64,000 bases of DNA from Enorma phocaeensis (GCF_016901575.1 NZ_JACJKQ010000003.1:164306-228305), one strand, 5' to 3'; counted from the first letter of the stretch, positions 18,201 through 27,311 are shown. The notes: a model not told the origin generated them from the letters alone. Numbers and translations: made by a program.

Positions 18201-18896
18201 ATGTTGTCATTTTGCCATCTCACATTGGGTCACGGCTCGGTGACGCTGCTTGAGGATGCGTCGTTGACGCTTGAGCGCGGCGAGGTTGTTGGCCTCGTGG
18301 CGCCAAACGGCTTTGGCAAAACAACCCTCCTTACCACCCTTGCAGGGATGGGCGGCGCGCGAGCCCGTGGAAAGATCAGCGTTCAGGGCGTTCCCGCCCA
18401 CGATGGCGCTCGCCTGCGCGCTACGGTGTTCTATGCGCCGGGCGACGCGTCGCTGTTGTATCCCTCATGTACGGTGCTCGACCATGTTCGCATGGCGCGA
18501 AGCCTGTGGGCGTCTCCCTGTTCTGTGGAGGCTGTCGCGCGAACCTGCGGCATCGACGGATTCATGAGAAAGCGGGTAAGGACGCTGTCGCAAGGTATGA
18601 AGCAGCAGCTTACGCTTGCTGTGGCCTATGCCACCAATGCGCCGTGCTTGTTGCTCGACGAGCCGATGAACGCGCTCGATCCAACGAACGTGCAGCGCAA
18701 CACGGCCATTCTGCGCGCCCTCGCCCGCCGCGGAAAGACGATCGTCATGAGTTCCCACATCCTGGAAAACGTCGATGAGGTGAGTGACCGCATCGTATTC
18801 ATAAGCGATAAGAGCCTGATTGTCGCCGACGCCCGCTCTTCGGGTGGCGAGCGGGCGCGCGACATATATCGTCGGCTCTATCGCAACGCCTCCTGA
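18201..18896 (+). CDS. ABC transporter ATP-binding protein of the three-module permease system
   Basis: A 231-residue stand-alone nucleotide-binding protein. Walker A is APNGFGKTT (last residues of GxxGxGKT/S intact), the signature is LSQGMKQQLTLA, Walker B is CLLLDEPMNALDP with the catalytic Glu, and the H-loop is MSSHILENVDEV. The LSQGMKQ type and short length fit ATPases of ABC-2 exporters (bacteriocin, antibiotic or lipid export, or self-immunity). It starts 2 bases after the fused permease. The AAAGGAG inside the upstream stop region is its ribosome binding site. It is the only ATPase in this cluster, so it must serve all three permease modules. Confidence 0.88.
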   Translation: MLSFCHLTLGHGSVTLLEDASLTLERGEVVGLVAPNGFGKTTLLTTLAGMGGARARGKISVQGVPAHDGARLRATVFYAPGDASLLYPSCTVLDHVRMARSLWASPCSVEAVARTCGIDGFMRKRVRTLSQGMKQQLTLAVAYATNAPCLLLDEPMNALDPTNVQRNTAILRALARRGKTIVMSSHILENVDEVSDRIVFISDKSLIVADARSSGGERARDIYRRLYRNAS

Positions 18897-19078
18897 GGAT
18901 GTCTCGCGGGCAAGGGAAGAATATTCCATAAAACTTCCGGGGTGGTTCCCGCCCACCCCGCCAGCCGTGCCGTCTACCTAAATGGCGGTATGCCAGCAAC
19001 GCTGGACGGGTTTACTAAGACTATCTGGTACATATAGGCCGGCGCCTGGCATGGGGCGCCCAAAGCGAGGAGGTAATC

Positions 19079-19384
19079 ATGGGACTCAAAGCCGAGGGGG
19101 CACTTGATTTCGATTTCGAGGGGTTCCTGGGGTACCTGCGCTCCAAGACTCGTGTGTTCATGGACGTTGACGGCGGTGAGTACTACATTACGCACACCGA
19201 CGGGTACTGGCGCGTTCAGGACTGCTCCAAACTTAACGACAAGGGTCGTTTTACCGATTGCTCCGAGCTTGTAACCACCATGCCTGAGCTTATCGAGCTG
19301 CCGTTCCTTGACGGCAAGAGCATCCATGACCTCTTCCATGACGCGACCTTCTACGAGTCGGTCCAGGAGGGCTGGTCGCTCTAG
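19079..19384 (+). CDS. Conserved-looking 101-residue cytoplasmic protein, unknown function
   Basis: A small acidic protein without signal peptide or membrane helix. It begins MGLKAEGALDFDFEGFLGYL and contains an aromatic/Asp-rich central stretch (VDGGEYYITHTDGYWRVQD). It has an excellent ribosome binding site (GAGGAGG, 5 bases before ATG 19079) and its own strong terminator, so it is almost certainly expressed as a single gene. Codon use matches its neighbours. I do not recognise the family. A weak possible promoter (TTTACT at 19011, TATAGG at 19033, spacing 16) lies about 45 bases upstream of the start codon. Confidence 0.75.
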   Translation: MGLKAEGALDFDFEGFLGYLRSKTRVFMDVDGGEYYITHTDGYWRVQDCSKLNDKGRFTDCSELVTTMPELIELPFLDGKSIHDLFHDATFYESVQEGWSL

Positions 19385-19430
19385 CCTGAGGACATCTGCG
19401 CAGTCGTGAAAATCTGACTGCTCTCCTTTC

Positions 19431-19470
19431 AAAACCGCTGGCATCTCCCCCCAGATGTCGGCGGTTTTCT
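19431..19470 (+). terminator. Rho-independent terminator
   Basis: AAAACCGC (19431-19438) pairs with GCGGTTTT (19461-19468), with an inner GCATCT/AGATG helix, ending in TTTTCTTAT. It serves the 101-residue protein gene. Confidence 0.9.
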
Positions 19471-19567
19471 TATGCGATGCCGTCGTGTGGAAATGCGGCT
19501 GCATGGCAGGAGCCTTGCGCTTGAGTGACTGCCCAGAGGCCCCTTCTTCGATTCTCCATGAGGCTTG

Positions 19568-19596
19568 TTGACCGTAATCCGAAATCGGACTACCAT
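19568..19596 (+). promoter_or_regulatory. Promoter with embedded palindromic operator (MarR gene)
   Basis: TTGACC (19568) and TACCAT (19591) are 17 bases apart. Between them TCCGAAATCGGA (19578-19589) has perfect TCCGA/TCGGA arms around AA. A repressor bound there would block RNA polymerase, which fits autoregulation by the MarR-type protein encoded just downstream. Confidence 0.7.
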
Positions 19597-19642
19597 CGGG
19601 CCCGAGGCATTTTTATTCAAGCATGGTGAGAGGGGGATGCAT

Positions 19643-20254
19643 ATGGACGATGCCGATCCGCGGACGGCGTGCGGCGGGGAGCAAACCCATGTCGATGACG
19701 CGCCGTGGGATCCGGATAGGTTCCAGGCGGATTCTGGTCCGCGGCAGCTGGACTATCTCTACAACGAGATCGATCAGCTCTATCACGTATTTGCCTATGG
19801 CTGCGGGATCTCCGACTGCGCGTATTGGATGCTCTACGACCTCCAGATCGCCGGCGGCTCCCTGCCGGTTTCGACGTTGACCGCGTCGTGGTCCTATAGC
19901 AAGCAGACGATCAACTCTGCGCTCAAGTCACTTGAGGCACGCGGTTTGATAGAGCTCGATTTTGTCGAAGGAAGCCGGAAAAGCAAGGTGGCGAGCTTCA
20001 CCAAGGCTGGCCGCGTGTTTTCCCGCGAGCGTATCATCCCCGCCATCGAAGCGGAGGAGCGGGCCTTTTCAACCTTGGCCTCGCGCGAGCGCGAACAGTT
20101 GGTGGTCCTCGTCAAACGCTATGTGGATGCGCTCGATGCAGAGATCGGACGTGCCCACGAGTGCGTGGAGCGCGTCGAGGGCAAGCAGGAAGATGCCGTG
20201 CGCGCCTCCTGCGACCTGTGGGGCGAAAGCGAGCCCTGTCCGGGCGAGCATTGA
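19643..20254 (+). CDS. MarR-family transcriptional regulator
   Basis: A 203-residue protein with a MarR-like winged helix: a dimerisation helix around YLYNEIDQLYHVFAYGCGIS, recognition region SVSTLTASWSYSKQTINSAL, wing LIELDFVEGSRKSKVASFT, then a long C-terminal helix. The N-terminal 35 residues are polar and probably disordered. It heads the operon with two ABC exporter subunits (95 bases to the first), the usual arrangement for a repressor of a drug or peptide exporter. Two in-frame ATGs lie at 19637 and 19643; GAGAGGGGG is better spaced for 19643. A promoter with a palindrome between -35 and -10 lies immediately upstream. Confidence 0.88.
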   Translation: MDDADPRTACGGEQTHVDDAPWDPDRFQADSGPRQLDYLYNEIDQLYHVFAYGCGISDCAYWMLYDLQIAGGSLPVSTLTASWSYSKQTINSALKSLEARGLIELDFVEGSRKSKVASFTKAGRVFSRERIIPAIEAEERAFSTLASREREQLVVLVKRYVDALDAEIGRAHECVERVEGKQEDAVRASCDLWGESEPCPGEH

Positions 20255-20349
20255 CCGGGCTGCGTCCCGTCCGTCCCCTGTTCGGGGTTCTCCGGCTTTT
20301 TGTCGATAGCCATCTACCCATTCAGACCTAGCGAAGGAGTATTCGTCGT

Positions 20350-22260
20350 ATGAGAACGCTGCTGCGCTTCCTCAAGCCATATCGATTGCAGACCGCCATC
20401 GTGCTCGCGGCCCTTGCCGTGAACCTTGCGGGCGTGCTGCTGGTGCCTACGATTCTCGCCAACATGATCAACATCGGCATCTCCACGGGAGATTTCGACT
20501 ACATCGTGACGCAGGGCATGTACATGCTCGTCGCCGCCTTTGTGTCGGGTGCGGGCGCATTCGCATGCAATTATTTCTGCGCCGATCTGTCTACGAAAGT
20601 TGGACGCGACATCCGAAACGCGGTCTACGATGCCTCGCTCGCCTTCTCGGGCGGTGACTTCGAGCAGTTTGGAACGGGCTCCATGATCACGCGCACGCTC
20701 GGCGACGTGAACGTGATCCAGCAGGCAATCACCATGACCATCCAGATGATGTTGCCCGTACCTTTTGCGGCGGTGATCGGCGTGGCGCTGGCCTGCTCGA
20801 TCGATATGCAGATGGGGCTCATGCTGGCGTGCTTCGTGGCGGTGGTCGCCGTGATCGCCGTGGCCAGCGTGAGCAAGGCGGCGACGATTTTCCAGAAGCT
20901 GCAGCAGTTTATCGACCGCATGAACGTGCGTCTGCGCGAGAGCATCACCGGCGTGCGCGTCATTCGCGCGTTTGGAAAAGAAGAGGTCGAGCGCAAGAGC
21001 CTCGACGAGGCGTTCAGCTCGTTTGCGACCAACGCGATCCGCGTGAACTGGATCTTTGCCACGTTCGACTGCTCGAGCTTCTTCATCATGAACATCGCGG
21101 AGGTCGCAACCATCTGGCTCGGCGGCAATCGGGTTGGCGCGCATGCGATGGAGATCGCATCGATTTCGGCGTGCGTCGAATACGCCATGCTCATCTTGTT
21201 CTTCATCATGATGGCCCAGATCAGCGCGCTCATGCTGCCCCGCGCGCTCGTATGTCTCGAGCGCTGCCGCCAGGTGATCGACCACGAGCCGTCGATTGCC
21301 GACGGCGCGTGTGGGGCCTTGCCGGCGAGGGATGCGGCGGGTGACAGCGAGGGCGCCGCCGAGAAGGCCTGCCTGAAAGCGGCTTCGCCAGGCGTGCCTC
21401 CCATGTCCGCTTTGACGTCTCGGGCGACCGATGGCGCCCAAGGCGACGTCGTCGCTCACTTCAGCAACGCCTCCTTCCGGTTTGCCGACGCTGATGAGGA
21501 CACGCTGCACCACATCAACTTCATGTGCCGCCGCGGCACCACGACGGCCATTATCGGACCCACCGGTTCGGGCAAGTCGACCATCGCCAAGATGCTCCTT
21601 CGCTTCCACGACGTCACTGACGGCCGTGTGGAGTTGTGCGGCCTCGACGTGCGTGACCTTACGCAGGAGGCGCTGCGCGAGCATATCTCGTATGTTCCGC
21701 AGAAGGCGTGGCTCTTTAGCGGAACCATCGCAGACAATCTGCGGTACGGCGCGGCGCACGCCACCGACGACGAGCTGTGGCACGCGCTCGACGTCGCGCA
21801 GTCGGGCTTTGTGCGCGAGCTGCCCTGTGGCCTTGCAAGCCGTGTGGCGCAGGGAGGAACCAACTTCTCGGGCGGCCAGCGGCAGCGCCTCTCTATCGCC
21901 CGCGCGTTGGTGAAGAGGGCCGACCTCTACATCTTTGACGACAGCTTCTCGGCGCTCGACTTTAAAACCGACGCCGCGCTGCGCCATGCGCTTGCCGAAG
22001 AGGTCGCCGACGCCGCCGTTCTCATCATCGCCCAGCGCATCAACACCATCCTCACGGCGGATCAGATCGTCGTGCTGAAAGACGGCTGCATTCAGGGGCT
22101 GGGTACGCACGAGGAGCTCATGCGTACCTGCGAGGCCTACCGCGAGATCGCGCGGTCGCAGCTGCGTTCCGACGAGCTCGAGGCGCTGACGGGTGCGGCA
22201 GGGGATGCAAAGGACGATGAGATCGACGGGCGAGACGCGGCTATGAAGGGAGGCGAGTAG
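20350..22260 (+). CDS. Heterodimeric ABC exporter, degenerate-site subunit (pair 1)
   Basis: A 636-residue TMD-NBD half transporter. Six helices span residues 1-310, followed by a roughly 45-residue Ala/Gly-rich insert before the nucleotide-binding domain. Walker A is GPTGSGKST and the signature FSGGQRQRL is canonical, but the catalytic Glu is Asp531 (FDDSFSALD) and the H-loop His is Gln562 (IIAQRIN). This is the pattern of the degenerate-site subunit in asymmetric exporters such as TM287/TM288. The partner is encoded 2 bases downstream. GAAGGAG lies about 12 bases before ATG 20350. Likely export of drugs, peptides or lipids; substrate unknown. Under the MarR gene upstream. Confidence 0.92.
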   Translation: MRTLLRFLKPYRLQTAIVLAALAVNLAGVLLVPTILANMINIGISTGDFDYIVTQGMYMLVAAFVSGAGAFACNYFCADLSTKVGRDIRNAVYDASLAFSGGDFEQFGTGSMITRTLGDVNVIQQAITMTIQMMLPVPFAAVIGVALACSIDMQMGLMLACFVAVVAVIAVASVSKAATIFQKLQQFIDRMNVRLRESITGVRVIRAFGKEEVERKSLDEAFSSFATNAIRVNWIFATFDCSSFFIMNIAEVATIWLGGNRVGAHAMEIASISACVEYAMLILFFIMMAQISALMLPRALVCLERCRQVIDHEPSIADGACGALPARDAAGDSEGAAEKACLKAASPGVPPMSALTSRATDGAQGDVVAHFSNASFRFADADEDTLHHINFMCRRGTTTAIIGPTGSGKSTIAKMLLRFHDVTDGRVELCGLDVRDLTQEALREHISYVPQKAWLFSGTIADNLRYGAAHATDDELWHALDVAQSGFVRELPCGLASRVAQGGTNFSGGQRQRLSIARALVKRADLYIFDDSFSALDFKTDAALRHALAEEVADAAVLIIAQRINTILTADQIVVLKDGCIQGLGTHEELMRTCEAYREIARSQLRSDELEALTGAAGDAKDDEIDGRDAAMKGGE

Positions 22261-22262
22261 CC

Positions 22263-24167
22263 ATGACGATTGAGAAGACCAAGCAGACGGCTGCCGAGTT
22301 GCAGGACATGCAAGACGATGCCATCAAACAGCTTGATCCCACCGAGCCCGATCCGTCGGGCGCTCCAGACCCCGAGCCTGAGCAAGAGCTCGAGGTGCCA
22401 CGCGACCCGGCGGCAACGCTCGTGCGCCTGTGGTCGGTTTCTGTCGGCGAGCATTGGCGCTTTGCCGTGGTGCTGGCATGCATCGTGTGCTACACCTTCG
22501 CGCATATCGCCGCCCCTGCCTACAGCGCACACGTGATCGACCTTCTGTGGGGCAACATCCAGGAGGCCTTTGCTCGCGGCGAGGCCTTCACGATCGGTTG
22601 GGATACCGGTGGGCGTGAGCTCTTGATCTTTGTCGGCATCTGGACGGTCGCCTGGGTGTTCTACACCATCCAGAACTTCACCATGGCGAGTTTTGCCGAA
22701 CGGCTCAATCTCAAGCTCAGGCGCCTGATCGCCGAAAAGCTCAACAGGCTGCCCCTCAAATACTATGACGCCCACAAGCCCGGCGACATCATGAGCCGCG
22801 CGACCAACGACCTCGATAAGGTTTCCGAGGTGCTTCAGCGCGGTCTGCTTTCCATGCTCATCGCGATCGGCTCGGTCATCGGTGCCTCCATCATGATGGT
22901 GCGGCTGAACGTGGTGCTTGCCCTTGTGTTCTTCGCGTTCGCGGCGGCATCGGTTGTCATGACGCGTTTCGTGGCTAAAAAGACCCTCGTCCTGGCGGCA
23001 GAGCAGCAGCGCGCGGTAGGCGTGCTTACCGGTCATGTCGAGGAAGCGTACTCCGGGCGCATCGTCATCAAGGCGTTCAACCAGGAGCATGAGAGCTCAA
23101 AGCGCATTCACGAGGCCACGCAGCGCCTTGCGGACACGATGCGCAAGACCGACTTCGTCACCAACGTCGTCGCGCCCATGGTGCGCTGCCTCGTGCGCTT
23201 TGCCCAGGTGGTCCTTGCACTTCTCGGCACGGGCTTCCTCATGCGGGGGCAGCTTACCGTCGGCACCTTGCAGGCGTTTTTCCAGTACGTGAACACGGCT
23301 GCCGAGCCGCTCACGCAGTTCTCGCTCACCATGAACCAGCTGCAGAGCGCGCTTGCGGCGGTGGAGCGCGTCTTTGGCATCTTGGACGAGCCCGAGATCG
23401 AGCCGGATCCCGCCGAGCCGGCAGAGGTCGCCCGCCCGGTGCGCGGCCGCATTGCTTTCGAGCACGTGCGCTTCGGGTATGATCCCGAGCGCCCCCTCAT
23501 GAAGGATGTGAGCTTTGTCGCCGAACCGGGCCAGAAGGTCGCCATCGTTGGCGCGACCGGCGCCGGCAAGACCACGCTCATCAACCTGCTTATGCGCTTC
23601 TACGAAATCGACGGCGGGCGCATCACGCTCGACGGGGTGGATACCCATGCGATGACCCGGGCAGACCTACGTCGAAACTTCGGCATGGTGCTGCAAGATG
23701 CGTGGCTGCGCGAGGGCACCATCGCCGAGAACATCGCCTATGGCTGCGACGGTGCAACGCGGGACGAGGTCGTGCAGGCCGCAAAGACGGCGCAGGTCGA
23801 CTTCTTCGTGCGAACCATGCCGCGCGGCTATGAGACCGAGCTGGCCAACGACGCGGAAAACATCAGCCAGGGCCAGCGTCAGCTCTTGACCATCGCCCGC
23901 GTGCTGCTGGCAAATCCCGCCATCCTCATCCTCGATGAGGCGACGTCAAGCGTGGATACCCGTACCGAGAAGGCCATCGTTACAGCGATGGAGCGCCTGA
24001 CGCAGGGGCGCACGAGCTTCGTGATCGCGCACCGCCTCTCGACGATCGTGGACTCCGACCTCATCTTGGTCATGGACCACGGCACCATTATCGAGCAAGG
24101 TACCCACGACGAGCTCCTTGCAGCCGGCGGAGCGTATGCAAGTCTGTACAATTCCCAGTTTGCATAG
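22263..24167 (+). CDS. Heterodimeric ABC exporter, catalytic subunit (pair 1)
   Basis: A 634-residue half transporter with an acidic Pro-rich N-terminal extension (about 60 residues) before the six-helix domain. Walker A is GATGAGKTT. Walker B retains Glu559 (LDEATSSVD) and the H-loop retains His590 (VIAHRLS), but the signature is ISQGQRQLL instead of SGGQ. Paired with the upstream subunit, this gives one active ATP site (its Walker A/B with the partner's SGGQ) and one inactive site. ATG 22263 follows the partner's stop by 2 bases with GGGAGGCGAG as ribosome binding site. A terminator follows at 24195. Confidence 0.93.
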   Translation: MTIEKTKQTAAELQDMQDDAIKQLDPTEPDPSGAPDPEPEQELEVPRDPAATLVRLWSVSVGEHWRFAVVLACIVCYTFAHIAAPAYSAHVIDLLWGNIQEAFARGEAFTIGWDTGGRELLIFVGIWTVAWVFYTIQNFTMASFAERLNLKLRRLIAEKLNRLPLKYYDAHKPGDIMSRATNDLDKVSEVLQRGLLSMLIAIGSVIGASIMMVRLNVVLALVFFAFAAASVVMTRFVAKKTLVLAAEQQRAVGVLTGHVEEAYSGRIVIKAFNQEHESSKRIHEATQRLADTMRKTDFVTNVVAPMVRCLVRFAQVVLALLGTGFLMRGQLTVGTLQAFFQYVNTAAEPLTQFSLTMNQLQSALAAVERVFGILDEPEIEPDPAEPAEVARPVRGRIAFEHVRFGYDPERPLMKDVSFVAEPGQKVAIVGATGAGKTTLINLLMRFYEIDGGRITLDGVDTHAMTRADLRRNFGMVLQDAWLREGTIAENIAYGCDGATRDEVVQAAKTAQVDFFVRTMPRGYETELANDAENISQGQRQLLTIARVLLANPAILILDEATSSVDTRTEKAIVTAMERLTQGRTSFVIAHRLSTIVDSDLILVMDHGTIIEQGTHDELLAAGGAYASLYNSQFA

Positions 24168-24194
24168 CGTGTGGCGACATCGAGCGAAAACGGA

Positions 24195-24223
24195 GAAGGG
24201 CCCCTTTTGGGGCCCTTCGCTTG
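24195..24223. terminator. Terminator between convergent genes
   Basis: GAAGGGCCCC and GGGGCCCTTC form a perfect 10-bp stem around TTTT. Its position between the exporter operon (plus) and the esterase gene (minus) suggests use in both directions, though the U tracts are short. Confidence 0.8.
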
Positions 24224-24224
24224 C

Positions 24225-25109
24225 CTATTGATTCATGGGAATGCCTTTGCCTTCGTCGGGTGGACGCAGGCTAGTGAGTGCGGTGTAGTCGACGGCCGCC
24301 GAAGAGGGGCGCATCTCGCCGGGCGCGAACCAGTCGAGTGCGCAGTCGATCCAGGCGTTCCAGAAAGGCCATTCGTGCGCGCCGATCTCGGGCTCCCAAT
24401 AGGTTACGTCGAAGTCGGCGTCGCGGAGGAGCCCCACGACCTCACGGTTGTTGTCGCAGAGGTTGTCATGCTCGCCGCAGGCTCCATAGAAACGAGGCTT
24501 GGGCAGCGTGGGGTCTTCTTTGAAGCGGTCGATCAGCGCCACATAGTCCTTTTCTGAGCCGAGCACCGTGTCGAGGTCGCCAAAGAAGCGCTCATAGTAC
24601 TTGCGCTTGCGAGGACTGTGCGACTCCACCGCCTCGAGCACGCGGTCGCGCATGAAGGCGCCCGAGAGCGCGACGATCGACCCAAACCGATCGGGACGAA
24701 GAAGTCCGTTGATGAGGGCGGTGTAGGCGCCGATGGAGATGCCGGCGAGTGCGGTGTCCTCGCGCTTGCGCGAGAGGGGGAAGAGCCTTCTGGTGACCTC
24801 GACGAGCTCTTCGCTGATGAACTTGCCGTGCCATTCGTTGATTTCGGGCTTGTTGAGATAGAGCCCGTCTTCGCCCGACGGCATGATTACCGCAACGTCG
24901 CGGGCCTCGGCGGTCTGCACCACATGGGTCTTGTCGATCCAGTCGTAGTCACGTCCAAACAGGCCGTGTAGCAGGTACATGGTGCGATACGGGCCTTGGC
25001 GCCGCTTCGCGAGCTTGTCGCCATCCATCTTGTCCACCGGGATGACGGCGGTGAGAATCACGTTGCGCTGCAGATAGCGCGAGTAGAAGTCAACCCTGAG
25101 CAATGCCAT
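24225..25109 (-). CDS. Alpha/beta-hydrolase esterase (EstA/esterase-D type), copy 1
   Basis: A 294-residue cytoplasmic serine esterase of the tributyrin-esterase/esterase-D family. It has the oxyanion-hole motif LLHGLFG, the nucleophile elbow GISIGAY, and the family's C-terminal His in IGAHEWPFWN. The N-terminal RVDFYSRYLQRNVILTAVIP matches the start of the paralogue downstream. GAGGAGG lies 7 bases before ATG 25109; the in-frame extension to 25337 overlaps the next gene and was rejected. It is 183 bases beyond the start-distal end of its paralogue, same strand, so it may be transcribed with it. Likely acts on short-chain esters; the natural substrate is unknown. Confidence 0.88.
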   Translation of the reverse strand: MALLRVDFYSRYLQRNVILTAVIPVDKMDGDKLAKRRQGPYRTMYLLHGLFGRDYDWIDKTHVVQTAEARDVAVIMPSGEDGLYLNKPEINEWHGKFISEELVEVTRRLFPLSRKREDTALAGISIGAYTALINGLLRPDRFGSIVALSGAFMRDRVLEAVESHSPRKRKYYERFFGDLDTVLGSEKDYVALIDRFKEDPTLPKPRFYGACGEHDNLCDNNREVVGLLRDADFDVTYWEPEIGAHEWPFWNAWIDCALDWFAPGEMRPSSAAVDYTALTSLRPPDEGKGIPMNQ

Positions 25110-25142
25110 GGCGTTCCTCCTCACGGGACAAACGAGTGACGC

Positions 25143-25164
25143 GCGCCTCCCCACGGGGAGGCGC
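25143..25164 (-). terminator. GC-rich hairpin between the two esterase genes
   Basis: GCGCCTCCCC and GGGGAGGCGC are perfect inverted repeats separated by AC. The U tract on the minus strand is weak (TCGTTTGTC, some bases away), so it may attenuate rather than terminate. Confidence 0.4.
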
Positions 25165-25291
25165 TTGCAACCTAACGTAATGGTACCCGACGTCGGGCAT
25201 ATGTGGAGTCGACTTGGACGAGCGGCGGCAGCGGTCGGCGTTCGGCGCTCGGCGCCGCCGCGTCCAGGGCGCGGGTGGGTGGAGCTGAGCC

Positions 25292-26128
25292 TTACAGCGG
25301 CAGCCAGTCGATGGCCTGCTGCAGGGCCTCGTTCCACAGATGCCAGTCGTGCCCTCCGTTCATCTCGCGATAGGTGACGTCGATACCGGTGCCGCGCATG
25401 CGGTCGGCGAGGTAGCGGTTTGCCGGGGCAAGCGGATCTTGGTTTCCCACGGCCATGAACACGCGCGGGCGAGGGCGATCGCAGTACACGATGTCTGCGG
25501 CAAGGCGTCCGGGATCTTTGTCGCTGTCGACGACGTGGTCAAGATCGCCAAAGGTCGACTCCAGGAACGGGCGGCTCAAGAAGAACAGGTCGTCTGAGAT
25601 GATGCGGTCGAACCCCTCGACCACCATTGCGGACGAAAGCGAGATGATGGCGCCAAAGTTCTCGCAATAGTTGAGGCCGTTGCGCAAGGCGCCGTAGGCA
25701 CCCATGGAGACGCCGCCGATGAAGGTGTCCTCGCGTCGCTGCGACAGCGGGAACATGGCGCGCGCCACCTCGACGAGCTCCTGGCCAACGAAGCGTCCGT
25801 AGTAGTTGTGCGTTTCGGGATGATCGAGATAGAAGGCGTTGTAGCCAGAGGGCATGATCACGGCGAGGTTATGGTCTTCGGCGAGCGCGCGGATGCGGGT
25901 CTCGGAGATGAAGTCCGTGTGGTTGCCCGTGATGCCGTGCAGCAGGAAAAGCGTCTTGAACGGGCCCTTGCGGACGGGATAGGGGGCTCCCACGTGGCTT
26001 TGGTTGTTATGGCGCAGGTTGTAGTCGAGCGCCATGGCGTCACCCGTGTTGTCGACAGGCAGGATGACATCGAGGGTTGTGGTGCGCATGAGCGCGGCGG
26101 AGAAATAGTCAACGGTAATGCGTGCCAA
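25292..26128 (-). CDS. Alpha/beta-hydrolase esterase (EstA/esterase-D type), copy 2
   Basis: A 278-residue paralogue of the preceding esterase with the same order of motifs: LLHGITGNHTDF, VIMPSGYNAFYLD, nucleophile elbow GGVSMGAYGA and C-terminal NGGHDWHLWNE. It starts at a TTG codon (26128): AAAGGAG lies 6 bases upstream, and no ATG or GTG is better placed, which is why the rarer start was chosen. It probably hydrolyses short-chain esters or removes acetyl groups from sugars in the cytoplasm. The two copies are clearly diverged, so the duplication is old. The 266 bases upstream, before cysE ends, contain no gene. Confidence 0.88.
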   Translation of the reverse strand: MARITVDYFSAALMRTTTLDVILPVDNTGDAMALDYNLRHNNQSHVGAPYPVRKGPFKTLFLLHGITGNHTDFISETRIRALAEDHNLAVIMPSGYNAFYLDHPETHNYYGRFVGQELVEVARAMFPLSQRREDTFIGGVSMGAYGALRNGLNYCENFGAIISLSSAMVVEGFDRIISDDLFFLSRPFLESTFGDLDHVVDSDKDPGRLAADIVYCDRPRPRVFMAVGNQDPLAPANRYLADRMRGTGIDVTYREMNGGHDWHLWNEALQQAIDWLPL

Positions 26129-26394
26129 GGGACGCTCCTTTCATGGTCACCGTCTAAATCGGGGCGGGGCGCACGGCCCTGCCCGGGCAGCGCTGGGCCA
26201 CTCTGTCGTCGCGAGGCGGGCGACGGGGTCTTGCCCCATCTTTCGAGCTTCCAAGCGTACGACGAGACGGCACGGCTGCAGCCCTCCCCTCCGAGAGGAC
26301 GACCGTATTGTAGCGTGTGCGGGCCTTGCTGGCGCGCTCGGCATCATGTCAGGGCGGGGCGTACGGGTGCGGGCCTGCGTATCGCGACGACCCG

Positions 26395-27096
26395 CTATCG
26401 TTTCGAGAGCTCCTGAACGAGGGCTGTGAGCTCTTCGACCTGGCGCTCGAGATCTTCGATCCGACGCCGATTGCCGCGAATGCCCTCGCGGTTCATGCGG
26501 GATTGCTCCTCGACCGGGTCCGGCATGCTCGCCCGGCGCTGGCTCTTGTTATAGGTGGCTTCGAGCACGCGGCATCCGTTGCGGCGCACGACGCGTCCCG
26601 GGACGCCCACCACGGTGCAGTCTGCCGGGACGTCCTTTACCACGACCGAATTGCCGCCGATGCGCACATGGTCGCCAATGGTGATGTTTCCCAACACCTT
26701 TGCGCCAGACCCCACCACCACGCCGTCACCGAGCGTCGGGTGGCGCTTCCCGCACTCGTTTCCGGTTCCTCCGAGGGTCACGCCCTGATACAGCACGCAG
26801 TCATCGCCCACGATGGTGGTCTCGCCGATGACCACGCCCATTGCGTGATCGATAAACAGGCGTCGGCCAAGCTGGGCGGCGGGATGGATTTCGACGCCGG
26901 TGAAGAAACGGGTTATCTGGGAAAGCACGCGCGCAAGGCTTTTTGCGCCATGCTCCCAAAGCCAATGCTCGGGCGTGTGCATCCATTTGGCGTGGAGCCC
27001 CGGATAGGAGAGGAAGATCACCAGGCCGCTTTGGGCGGCAGGGTCGTTTTCCTTGACCGTGCGCACGTCTTCTTTGATGGTGGTGATAAAGCTCAT
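26395..27096 (-). CDS. cysE: Serine O-acetyltransferase
   Basis: A 233-residue enzyme that acetylates serine with acetyl-CoA, the first step of cysteine synthesis. The helical N-terminal part ends in FFTGVEIHPAAQLGRRLFIDH and is followed by the left-handed beta-helix hexapeptide repeats (GVVIGETTIVGDDCVLYQGV, GGTGNECGKRHPTLGDG, NITIGDHVRIGGNSVVVKDV). His and Asp of the IDHAMG segment are the conserved catalytic region. The last 40 residues form an extra coiled coil (RRIEDLERQVEELTALVQEL) not typical of the core enzyme. AAAGGAAG is 9 bases before ATG 27096; the upstream ATG 27117 has no good site. A possible minus-strand -10 (TATACT) is at 27136-27141. No cysK is adjacent. Confidence 0.9.
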   Translation of the reverse strand: MSFITTIKEDVRTVKENDPAAQSGLVIFLSYPGLHAKWMHTPEHWLWEHGAKSLARVLSQITRFFTGVEIHPAAQLGRRLFIDHAMGVVIGETTIVGDDCVLYQGVTLGGTGNECGKRHPTLGDGVVVGSGAKVLGNITIGDHVRIGGNSVVVKDVPADCTVVGVPGRVVRRNGCRVLEATYNKSQRRASMPDPVEEQSRMNREGIRGNRRRIEDLERQVEELTALVQELSKR

Positions 27097-27311
27097 GAGC
27101 TGGGCTTCCTTTTGCATCTCGCGTTTGATTCGTTAAGTATAGCGAAACACTAGGATTTATGTGAGCGCGCAGGTGGCTCGTTAAAACTTTAGCGTGGCAA
27201 AGAAGCCGGCGTGCCGGGCGAGTCGGGGGAGTACAATCTCTCGCATACGTCTCGGCTGGCCCCCAGGCCTGCCGCTTGGTTCTAACAGCACATGATGATT
27301 GGAGACGTTCC

